Under the pieces are notes generated by a model. It was not told the origin of the DNA. It made no database searches and saw only the letters and a list, made by a program, of their open reading frames with translations. Of a stretch of 64,000 nucleotides of DNA, positions 47,370 through 56,498 are shown in pieces. The DNA comes from Agapanthus africanus (Eukaryota; Streptophyta; Magnoliopsida; Asparagales; Amaryllidaceae): NCBI GenBank assembly GCA_030015575.1, contig CM057339.1:701852761-701916760 (forward strand). The letters run 5' to 3'. The translations under genes were made by a program, and so were the position numbers. The stretch's first letter is position 1; each line of letters opens with the position of its first letter.

Positions 47370-48366
47370 TGTCACGACCCAAAATGGCACGTGACTGACA
47401 CTTGAATTATATGAAGTCTATAGGACCCCATCTAATTCTAGTAAGCCAAAAATCCCAGAAATCTAAACCATTTTAAAGATGAAATGAAGAAAACTTAATT
47501 CAAAACAAGTGGTTTTAATAACATAAGCCGAAGTATTACATTTTTAAAATCTCAAATCTTTTCTGAAAATTTCGGCAGAGTTTCCTTTGTAAATACTGGC
47601 CCCAAAAGGGTACAACATGCATAATATTAATAATGGCATCCCCAAGCGGGAGCTAGCTCTTCGCCAATTGGCGGTCACAACCACACAAGCAATATAATAT
47701 ACAACACCGAAGGACGAGGATCAAAACTCAAAAGAAAACTCAAAATCATCAAGAAACCACATAATAATACAACGCGCGACTCTAAGGTCGAAAGAATAAA
47801 CAACTGGTCTTCTAAGATTAATAAATATACAAGTCTGGTTTTCTAAATCAAATAAATAATATAGTCTGGTTGATGGAGTTACTAGATACAACTGAATAAA
47901 TAAAGTACAATGGTGGTCACGATGCGAGTGAACCCACCAACTAAAGCAATCACCGGAATGAAGTAATGTGCCAACAAAGCCGCCAAGGAAAACCTATACG
48001 GCAAAACCTGCAAGAAACTGTGGCACAACGGGGGTGAGTTGCTAACTCGTGAGTAGAAAACATCACCGAGCAGAAAATGTATGTATCACTCAATCCTAGG
48101 TCATACGATCATAATATATCCTCAAAATGATAATATAACCTGAAACGTCTGCTAATGGCCAGGGTAAACATCTGTACATAAGTGTAATACCAAGTGCTCA
48201 TGTCAGTGCCTCAGGTAGCAATAAATTATAAATATGATGTATGAATGCATCGAAATAAAAACAGAATACACCATGATTGGAAAACTGTTCTCATAAAATA
48301 ATGAGATTTCTGTATATTAAAATAGAGGCATCATCAATGAAATCAACATAGATCAGTGTCCAGTAT
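47370..48366 (-). repeat. gypsy-H 3' LTR, distal segment
   Basis: Starts TGTCACGACCC on the plus strand, which is the usual LTR end (…GGGTCGTGACA) of one large group of plant gypsy elements read on the minus strand. It is interrupted by copia-A; the last five bases AGTAT are the copia-A duplication. The LTR continues at 58,690. Confidence 0.82.
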
Positions 48367-50553
48367 TGTTAGTTATGTATATGCCCTAGAGGCCATTGTT
48401 GTACATATGATGTATATTATAATGGATGCTTGGATATATATAGAGATGACTTTCTTGCTCGTCATGATAGTATGCTATTTGGTTTCACTTTATCTTAACA
48501 TGTTGACTTGTATTGGTTTACTGTTTTACTCTCACATGTTGATAAAGCCCTTAGGATCTGTACTCAACTACTGGGACTATGATGAGATCATACTAGTGGG
48601 GCCGCGGTAGTCGATGAGTACATCCTATAACTGTTCCTAGTCGAGGGTATATCGAGACAGGGCATCGATACACCAGAGTAGACTAGCATATACGCATCTT
48701 AACCAATATGATGGGTGATGGATGATCCCATATCCATCGGTGTTTGACATCAGAGATGGTGTACAGGTGCTCAGTGGAGACTGGGTACACTGGACGGACT
48801 CGCCGAGAACTCCCAGATGGTGATATACCACACGTCAGATGGCAGTTCTCCGGTGACACTGGTACAGGGTAGTCTGTAGACCCGAGATCGTCATAGAGTC
48901 TTGTGTGATTCCCACTGTGCTTTGATTTCCACCTTACCACGTCCAAGAGGGCGTGCAAAACGGTGGCTTTTGGGTACAGTCCCGAATCACATGGAGGCAA
49001 TGAGCGATAGGAGGGGATTCGTCTCTCCCGGTATAGGGAGTTGATGTTGTGCTGTGTTCGATTGGCTATAACTGGAAGTCCCTGGCCAGGGCTGATATAG
49101 AGATTTACTGGTAAGTGTTACTAGTAGTTTCTCGACCCGTTATGAGCCACACATCGACACGACTTATCGGTTACTGGGGTCTGACGTATACCACCCCTAG
49201 ACTTGATATGCGACATATCAGACGAACAGACCGGACTGTACGGGAGTGTTACTGATTGGATTCACAGGAGAACGCACATGCTAGCTTGTTGATCTTCTGA
49301 TCGCTCAATACCTGGGTGGCTGTTACGTTTAGCTGACCGCTTGCAGCTTGTGGGTGTTTGATATGATCATCACCTGCTACCGGCGTATTGACGATTCTTT
49401 AGAGTCCTACACAGAGGTTTCTTGGCTCAGGCGAAACGGAGTAGAGGCGCATATGTGATATGTGCAGGACCGAGAATAATGCGATATGAGATACCGTATT
49501 ATATTCTCGCGATATTTAGATATGAACTGAGACATCGGATCAAGTGTTGATTCGATGAATCGGTACATGATATATTAGTCGGTAATATTCGATATAGCCG
49601 GATCATCAAATCAAGTGTTGATTCGATGATTTAATGTATAATAATATATATGATATATTGTATTACATTATCTAATATTGGCTCGCTTTATTATTTCATT
49701 TTCTCACTGGATGATACATTGATATATATGCGATATATGTTAATTGTATTATTTTCTTTTGTTGCAAATATATAATATATATGTGATATATATTATTGTG
49801 ACATGATATGATTAATTGTTAAACATGTTTAAGGATGATTAATTGAGGTTAGGGTTTGATTAGGGTTAGATGCTTCATGCACCTTCTAGAAGCATTTTCT
49901 TTTGTCATTGTTAAGATATTTTTGGATGACACATTTTTAACCCAACCAAACCCTAACTCTAGTTTATTCTCTACACAATCCTAGCCACTCATCCTTGACC
50001 ATGGTTTATATATCAATCATATACATTTCTTTCTATTCATCACAAAAGGAAAATAATCATTATCATTTCCATTATCATCTTCTTCTCTCTTGAAAAAGCT
50101 TACTTGATTTTCTTTATGTGATGAATAAATATGAGAAAATGATTTAAAAAGAAAGCAAAAATACTACTCTCTCATCCTCATCTCATCTTGCCCATGAGAT
50201 TAGTGTGTTAATCTCTTTAGAGTGAGAAAGCTTGAGTCTTTGCAACTTCGACGTAGATCATCGGAGATTTGGAACACTTCAAGCTAGCATGGATCGTTCG
50301 AGTCGTGGAGCCTCTCATGAGTCCGGGAGATCGTGGATCGCGGCAAAGGGACTTCTACTCGGAGCTTGTGAAGCGAAGGAGCGGACTACAAAGGTTGTAA
50401 TCCCTCACACTTAGATAAAAGTTATCATCTTGCATGTTAAACCCTAATAATCTAGCAAAGATCCCGTCTTTGGGTTGTTCGGCACGTCTAAATTTTTATC
50501 CGGGCATGTTTGATGCCTTATGAACCTTCACAAGAGTGCCTAGGAACCTTTCA
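48367..50553 (+). repeat. copia-A 5' LTR
   Basis: TGTTAGTTATG...CCTTTCA. A TATATATAG stretch at 48,435-48,443 is present at the same place in every LTR of the family and is a candidate TATA box. Near the 3' end, TACAAAGGTTGTA (50,386-50,398) is shared by all copies, including the otherwise different copia-E LTR. Confidence 0.95.
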
Positions 50554-50554
50554 G

Positions 50555-50567
50555 TGGTATCAGAGCC
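50555..50567 (+). other. copia-A primer binding site
   Basis: TGGTATCAGAGCC one base after the LTR. It is complementary to plant initiator-Met tRNA. Confidence 0.95.
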
Positions 50568-50718
50568 TAGCTAGAGCATTAGGCGATGTGTTTACGAAGT
50601 TAAAACTCCGATCGAACCCGAACCGACAAAATATACCCCCTCTCTGGAAATTTTTTAAAATTTGGGATTTTTCTGAATTAAAAATACGTAAAAAAATCAG
50701 CAGGGAATTCTAAGGATT

Positions 50719-50833
50719 ACCATGAAACACGTGCCCACAATTCGTCTAAACGGCGGCGGAACCGCGGCGGAAGCATGCTTACGCGGCGGTTCCGCGGCGG
50801 AATTATGGAGTTGTGACACGTGTCTTTCATGGT
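50719..50833 (+). ncRNA. Predicted leader stem-loop with outer and inner stems
   Basis: Outer arms ACCATGAAACACGTG... (50,719-50,740) and ...CACGTGTCTTTCATGGT (50,811-50,833) are complementary with small bulges. The inner GC-rich arms GGCGGAACCGC and GCGGTTCCGC (within 50,751-50,800) are capped by AAGCATGCTT. Equivalent structures with different but still complementary sequences occur in copies E, F, B and, more weakly, D. It may be an RNA packaging or dimerisation signal; function is inferred only. Confidence 0.6.
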
Positions 50834-52184
50834 ATTAACCGTAGGTGCTTGTTGATGCTTCTGGGTATTTTTAATCTGTTTCAAGGGTTGAAAATTCTGG
50901 GGTTTGTTTTGTAATAGTAGACTCGATCGGAAATTTTAAATTCGTATTTCTTTCCGAATATTTAGAAACTGTTAAACTAGTTGAACGGATATCATTAACC
51001 CACTTTTTCCCGGCACGTAAAACTTTCAAGTGTTGAATTTTTATCGGGTTTAAATCTTTCGGAAAAATTGTACAAGTTAAGCGGTGGACCCTCTAGAAGA
51101 CAACAAACCTGAACTCGATTATGTGACCGTCTTGAACTGCCTTTTGAACCTTCGGGTTTGGGGCAGTACGGCGTGCCACATGTGAGGCGTTGGCTTGACC
51201 CTTCTACGGCTGGATCACTGGTACTGTGACATATTCTGGAATTATTTGAACTCCGCTCAAGAGTTGAGCACTTTGGGAAATTTTGGGTATTTGATTATCT
51301 GTTCGGAAAGTTTAATACTGTCTATTTATCTGGAATGTGATACAATATGTGGAATTCATAGAGTTAGGCATGAAATGCGAAGTATGTGATATTTCGGATT
51401 TACGATGTCTAAAGTGATTGTGGATTCCAAATGTTGTAGTTTTACACTTTTTTTTGTGACCGTAAGTGTAATATGTGATATCGCCGGTTTCGTTGCTATA
51501 TGTCAACGACAATTGGGATGCGCATATTTACTTACGTTGATGATATGAGATATTATGTGTTGCAATGATATGTTATATTGGATCGTCGCGTTCAGAATAG
51601 CCGAGGGTTTTATGTGAGATGAGGGTTTTTATTTTCATTCATGTAAAATTCATTTGTAATGTAATATTCTTTTATTTGGGGCACTTCCAGGTTGAGGTTG
51701 ATGTCACCCTTGTATATTATTTACTTTTCCGCATTAGGTAGACCCAAGGTGGGGAGCACAAGTAACCGGGTTCTAGGGTCCAGTGGGAGGCCATCTCGAG
51801 GAGTCGAGATCGGGGCTTCTAACCCTAGAATTGGCAGGGTTACTTGCCGCTCTCGTAGGGGTCTTGGGATGTGGGTTTGGCTATTCGTCGCGACCGTGGA
51901 ATCCGTGTTTTATACAGGCTCGTATTGAAAACACGGACGTCCTAGTATATCCAATATTTCATATATGTTCTTCTGCTGCAATGTTCTGTGATGAGATCAT
52001 ATTACTGCCTGAGACGAATGCTTATACTATATATATATGCTGATATATAAATATTACTGCTTTCGTTTCTTCTGTGATGCTTAGGAAGCATAAGCTGATG
52101 GGATTTTTATTAATAAGATTAATAAAAGAAAAGAAACCTAAAGATGTTGTAGAATCAAAACTTTATAAAAATGGGTAGCTACAG

Positions 52185-52425
52185 TTTTGCTTTGCACAGT
52201 GATATATATGATATATCCTGCACCTTATTCGATGGGGAAAGGGCCGACGATCCCTTCACCGGGAGTGACCCCTTTTGCAAAACTGGCAGATGCTACAAAA
52301 CGCGGTGTGTCTTTTGAATGCTTTTAGTGTTTTGCTTTGCACAGCGGTATATATGATATATCCTGCACCTTATTCGATGAGGAAAGGGCCGACGATCCCT
52401 TCACCGGGAGTGACCCCTTTAGCGA
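52185..52425 (+). repeat. Duplicated ~95-nt block in copia-A leader
   Basis: Two direct copies (52,185-52,280 and 52,330-52,425; period 145) share TTTTGCTTTGCACAG, the near-palindrome TATATATGATATAT, and GATCCCTTCACCGGGAGTGA. They differ at only a few positions. Confidence 0.9.
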
Positions 52426-52873
52426 AACTAAGAAAAGCCTCAAAAACACTCCTTTTCAAAACTTCACTCGATTCTACGATGATATCAAGTTCATTACGCT
52501 CAGGGTTTTCTGAAAAACCTGCTTAGCCCTCCGTCATTTTAGATAGAGACTAGTTAGTATTCGTGCTGCGTTTGTTGACCTTAGCCAAGGCGTGGTGTAC
52601 GGTAGCTAATTAGTATTTATCTGCTAAAACATGAGATGTGATTGAGTTAGGGTAGTTGTGCGACTTTGTTGACCTTAGCCAAGGGTCGTACGGGTGGGTT
52701 TAATTCAATCAGGAAATGACGGGTTGAACTTGACTAGCGCTTATGATTTGTTGACCTTAGCCAAGGTCATAAGTTGCTAGGGGTAAAAGCTTTATCGGGA
52801 ATTTCAAGTGTTGAAATTTGCAATGAGATTGCATACCTCCTATGAGATAGTTGGATCCCGATACCCACTGCGA

Positions 52874-53208
52874 GTAAGTGTTACTCCTGGGAGAGTTTTA
52901 CACAGGACAATTAGCCGATCAAGTAGGTGTCTAGAAAAGTGTTAACGGGGTTACGCCTCTGGGAAAACGAGGTTTACTTTAATTAGGTCCGTGCGAAAGC
53001 ACGGGGAACCTCCCTCAAAGTACCGACACTGATCTGGCTGAAAGATTGACGAAATTGTAGGGTGTAATTAATCCCGGCTAATCTTACCTTTTAGGATTTT
53101 AAGGTAGATTTGATAAAAACAGTGGGAGACATCCTGATTAGATAAGATAATAACCAATCTAATCTTGCAAGTGCATACGCTAAAGTGTTTTCTTCTCTCT
53201 CTCTCCAG
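52874..53208 (+). other. Candidate intron in copia-A leader
   Basis: GTAAGTGTT at 52,874, CTAAT at about 53,158 as a branch-point candidate, then a pyrimidine tract ending in CAG at 53,208, nine bases before the pol ATG. Donor (GTAAG) and acceptor are kept in copies B, D, E and F. No transcript evidence is available here. Confidence 0.4.
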
Positions 53209-53217
53209 GTAGCGACC

Positions 53218-56200
53218 ATGTCAGGCCATAATCAAGATAATAATATGGATGTATTGACTGAACCCAATTATTTTACTGAGCAAGGGAACGTTGGACCCGT
53301 TCTTTCTTATAAGAGTTATAAGACTGAACAGGAAACAGGAGAATATCTGGATTCTCACGCCGCCCAAAAGAACATGCATGTTGATGCATCTTCTTCGGGT
53401 GTGTTAGTTATTGAGAACTGTTTCTCAGTTCACCCTACGTCCTGGGTATTAGATACCGGATCAGGATCCCACATATGTAAATTGTTACATGGGCTACGAA
53501 AAGGTAGAGAACTAGGAAAAGGTGATCATTCCGTTCAAGTAGGGAACGGTGCAAGTATTGTAGCCAAAGCAGTTGGCGAATATCACCTTGTATTACCAAG
53601 TCGTAATACACTGATTCTAAATGAGTGCTATTATATACCGAACATGATGTGCAACATTATATCAGTTTCTTTATTAAGTAAAGAAGGATATAATTTTGTA
53701 GTAAAGGATAATGTTATGAACATATTCCTAGATCAAAAGTTGATTGCATCAGGCTCGGTACATAATGGCATATTCATTCTGAATCAGAATACAGTCCTGA
53801 CTATACAAAACATACACAAGAGGAAAAGTTCAGACATGAACGAATCCTACTTGTGGCATTGTAGACTTGGTCATATCAATGCGACACGACTGGCTAAGTT
53901 ACATAAAGATGGTTATTTGAATTCGTTCGAATTATCATCTTATGATACTTGCCATTCATGTCTCAAAGGAAAAATGACCAAACCGTTTAGTGGACACGGA
54001 GAAAGAGTTAATGAACTCTTAGGACTAATACATAGTGATGTATGCGGTCCCATGTCTACGCATGCCAGGAACGGTTCTTCCTACTTCATTACATTCACTG
54101 ACGATCTCTCTAGATTCGGACATGTGTTCCTGATGAAACACAAGTCTGAAGCTTTTGAGAAATTCAGAGAATATAAGCACGAAGTAGAGAATCAAACGGG
54201 CAAAAGTATTAAGATTCTTCGATCTGATCGAGGAGGTGAATATTTAAGCGGTGAGTTCCTAGATTATCTAAAAAAGAATGGGATTCTCTCTCAGCTTACT
54301 CCTCCTTATACACCACAACACAACGGTGTATCGGAGCGGAGGAATCGCACCCTATTAGATATGGTGCGCTCTATGATGAGTACAGCTGAGCTACCTATTT
54401 CCTTTTGGGGGTATGCACTGGAGACAGCCATATACCTATTGAATAGAGTTCCTACTAAATCAGTGCCTACCACTCCATATGAGATATGGAATGGGAAGAG
54501 ACCATCTCTTAAAAGAGTTAAGATATGGGGTTGTCCGGCCTATGTTAAAAAGCAAAATTCGGACAAACTCGAGGCACGATCAGTTCTTTGTAAGTTTGTA
54601 GGATATCCAAGAAATTCGTATGGATATCTATTTTACCACAGTGAACAACAAAAGGTGTTTGTTGCTCAACATGCCACCTTTTTGGAAAAGGAATTTCTTG
54701 CAAAAGAAATTAGTGGCAAAGAGGTAGAGCTGGAAGAGCTTCCAGAAACACAAATTACAACTGAAGATTTAGTGGAACCAGAGGATTCAGTAGTACCCGA
54801 CGAACCCCAGCCTCTCCGCCGATCTAGCAGGGTTTCTCGTCAACCTGAGAGATACTACGGTTTTCTCATTGATGGTGGAAGCGAGGATTGCATCATGGAT
54901 GATGATGACCCCACTAGTTTCGAGCAGGCCATCACGAGTGGTGACTCTGTGAAATGGCTGGATGCAATGCGATCTGAGATGGAATCCATGTACACCAATA
55001 AAGTATGGATTTTGGAAAATGCTCCTGAAGGGGTAAAACCCATTGGGAGCAAGTGGATTTTTAAAAGGAAATTTGGTGTAGATGGAAAAGTTGAGACTTT
55101 CAAAGCTAGACTTGTAGCAAAGGGTTTTCGTCAACGACCAGGTGTGGATTATGACGAAACCTTTTCTCCAGTGGCTATGCTTAAGTCCATCCGGATCTTA
55201 CTTTCCATTGCTGCATATCATGACTACGAAATCTGGCAAATGGATGTTAAGACCGCCTTTCTAAACGGTGATTTAGAAGAGAGCGTGTACATGACTCAGC
55301 CAGAGGGCTTCGTAGATAGTGGGAGCAGCGGGAAGGTGTGCAAGCTGCTTAAATCCATTTATGGGTTAAAGCAAGCATCGCGGAGTTGGAACATCTGTTT
55401 TGATGTTGTAGTCAAAGAGTTTGACTTCATCAAAAATATAGATGAACCTTGTATCTATAAGAAGGTAGCAAAGGGTAAGGTTGTCTTCCTCGTATTGTAC
55501 GTGGATGACATACTCTTGATAGGAAATGATATTCCTATGCTGCAATCAGTCAAGCTCTTCTTATCACAGAGATTCTCAATGAAAGATCTAGGTGATGCCT
55601 CCTGCGTATTGGGAATCATGATCTATAGATATAGATCTAAACGGATACTGGGATTGTCCCAATCCAGGTACATTGACACCATACTAAAGAGGTTTAGTAT
55701 GGAAGAATCCAAGCATGGGAACCAACCCACGATCTCTGGACTCACTCTCTCCAAAGAGATGTCTCCCAAGACTGATTTGGAGAGAGCTCGCATGCAAGGG
55801 ATACCCTATGCTTCGGCAGTAGGCTCTATCATGTATGCGATGCTATGTACCAGACCCGATGTAGCATACTCACTAAGTGTAATGAGTCGGTATCAAGCAA
55901 ATCCTGGAGAGAGTCATTGGACAGCAGTGAAGAACATTCTCAAGTACGTACGAAGGACTAAGGAGATGCTCTTGATGTATGGTAACGGAGAACTCCAGGT
56001 GGAGTCCTTTACCGATTCCAGCTTCCAAAGTGATAAGGACGACTCTAAGTCACATTCAGGTTTTGTCTTTACCCTCAATGGAGGGGCGGTATGTTGGAAG
56101 AGTTCCAAACAGGATACCGTTGCAGACTCAACGATGGAGGCTGAATACATCGCTACCAACGATGCTACCAAGGAGGCTGTCTGGATAAAGAAGTTCATTA

Positions 56201-56484
56201 GTGAACTTGGTGTGGTTCCATCCATTGAGCATCCAATACCTCTGTATTGCGATAACAATGGAGCTGTGGCGTTAGCCAAGGAACCCAGGTCCCATCAGAA
56301 GTCCAGACATATTCTGAGGCGGTATCACCTGATCAGGGAGATAGTTGATCGCCAGGAGATCGAGTTCAGGAGAGTAGATACGAAGGACAACACTGCGGAT
56401 CCATTCATGAAGGCTATTCCCCAGATACAGTTTGAGAGATTATTCGGGATGCTAGGTATGAGATACTACAGCAGCTGGCCTTAG
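53218..56484 (+). CDS. copia-A pol polyprotein: protease, integrase, reverse transcriptase, RNase H
   Basis: 1,088 residues from ATG 53,218 to TAG 56,482-56,484. I chose this ATG because copies B, D and E share it and the upstream frame is only a pyrimidine tract. The order is an N-terminal segment without known motif (1-70) and aspartic protease (DTG at 79-81). Next come the integrase zinc finger (H214, H219, C245, C248) and the integrase core D274, D337, E373 with the classical 35-residue D-E spacing. RT follows (D676; YVDD at 761-764), then RNase H (D933, E974, D1012, D1061). All catalytic residues are present. The polyprotein would cut itself, copy the element RNA to DNA and integrate it. 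Unlike ordinary copia ORFs it lacks the gag capsid and CCHC knuckle that should precede protease. One residue is deleted relative to copy E near 255 (KMTKPF for KMTKTPF). Confidence 0.96.
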   Translation: MSGHNQDNNMDVLTEPNYFTEQGNVGPVLSYKSYKTEQETGEYLDSHAAQKNMHVDASSSGVLVIENCFSVHPTSWVLDTGSGSHICKLLHGLRKGRELGKGDHSVQVGNGASIVAKAVGEYHLVLPSRNTLILNECYYIPNMMCNIISVSLLSKEGYNFVVKDNVMNIFLDQKLIASGSVHNGIFILNQNTVLTIQNIHKRKSSDMNESYLWHCRLGHINATRLAKLHKDGYLNSFELSSYDTCHSCLKGKMTKPFSGHGERVNELLGLIHSDVCGPMSTHARNGSSYFITFTDDLSRFGHVFLMKHKSEAFEKFREYKHEVENQTGKSIKILRSDRGGEYLSGEFLDYLKKNGILSQLTPPYTPQHNGVSERRNRTLLDMVRSMMSTAELPISFWGYALETAIYLLNRVPTKSVPTTPYEIWNGKRPSLKRVKIWGCPAYVKKQNSDKLEARSVLCKFVGYPRNSYGYLFYHSEQQKVFVAQHATFLEKEFLAKEISGKEVELEELPETQITTEDLVEPEDSVVPDEPQPLRRSSRVSRQPERYYGFLIDGGSEDCIMDDDDPTSFEQAITSGDSVKWLDAMRSEMESMYTNKVWILENAPEGVKPIGSKWIFKRKFGVDGKVETFKARLVAKGFRQRPGVDYDETFSPVAMLKSIRILLSIAAYHDYEIWQMDVKTAFLNGDLEESVYMTQPEGFVDSGSSGKVCKLLKSIYGLKQASRSWNICFDVVVKEFDFIKNIDEPCIYKKVAKGKVVFLVLYVDDILLIGNDIPMLQSVKLFLSQRFSMKDLGDASCVLGIMIYRYRSKRILGLSQSRYIDTILKRFSMEESKHGNQPTISGLTLSKEMSPKTDLERARMQGIPYASAVGSIMYAMLCTRPDVAYSLSVMSRYQANPGESHWTAVKNILKYVRRTKEMLLMYGNGELQVESFTDSSFQSDKDDSKSHSGFVFTLNGGAVCWKSSKQDTVADSTMEAEYIATNDATKEAVWIKKFISELGVVPSIEHPIPLYCDNNGAVALAKEPRSHQKSRHILRRYHLIREIVDRQEIEFRRVDTKDNTADPFMKAIPQIQFERLFGMLGMRYYSSWP

Positions 56485-56498
56485 TGCAAATAGGAGAT
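56485..56498 (+). other. copia-A polypurine tract
   Basis: TGCAAATAGGAGAT between the pol stop and the 3' LTR. The other copies have TGCAAGTGGGAGAT, so two purine-tract positions differ. Confidence 0.85.

Larger units (their letters stand above)
50568..53217 (+). other. copia-A leader (non-coding, no gag)
   Basis: 2,650 bases in which the longest frames are under 90 codons and none resembles capsid or a CCHC knuckle. Landmarks in order: GC-rich hairpin (50,719-50,833), a short palindrome ATCTCGA-GGAG-TCGAGAT (about 51,793-51,810), two copies of a ~95-nt block (52,185-52,280 and 52,330-52,425), three short motifs (52,571, 52,665, 52,747), a GTAAGT donor-like site (52,874) and an acceptor-like site (53,208). 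These are kept in the other copies, so the leader is under constraint as RNA rather than as protein. Confidence 0.85.

Noticed and set aside
50232-50414. Short frame in the LTR taken as a 60-residue protein
   Set aside because: The full frame starts with a TTG, not an ATG, and conservation is also seen at the nucleotide level. Kept only as a low-confidence finding, not as a gene.
51692-52043. Leader frames of 78-86 codons in copia-A as a remnant gag
   Set aside because: No capsid or CCHC pattern, and frames are not kept in copies D, E and F at the same place.
52571-52766. Three short motifs read as a CRISPR-like array
   Set aside because: Only three units, with homologous and not unique spacers, inside a plant retrotransposon leader.
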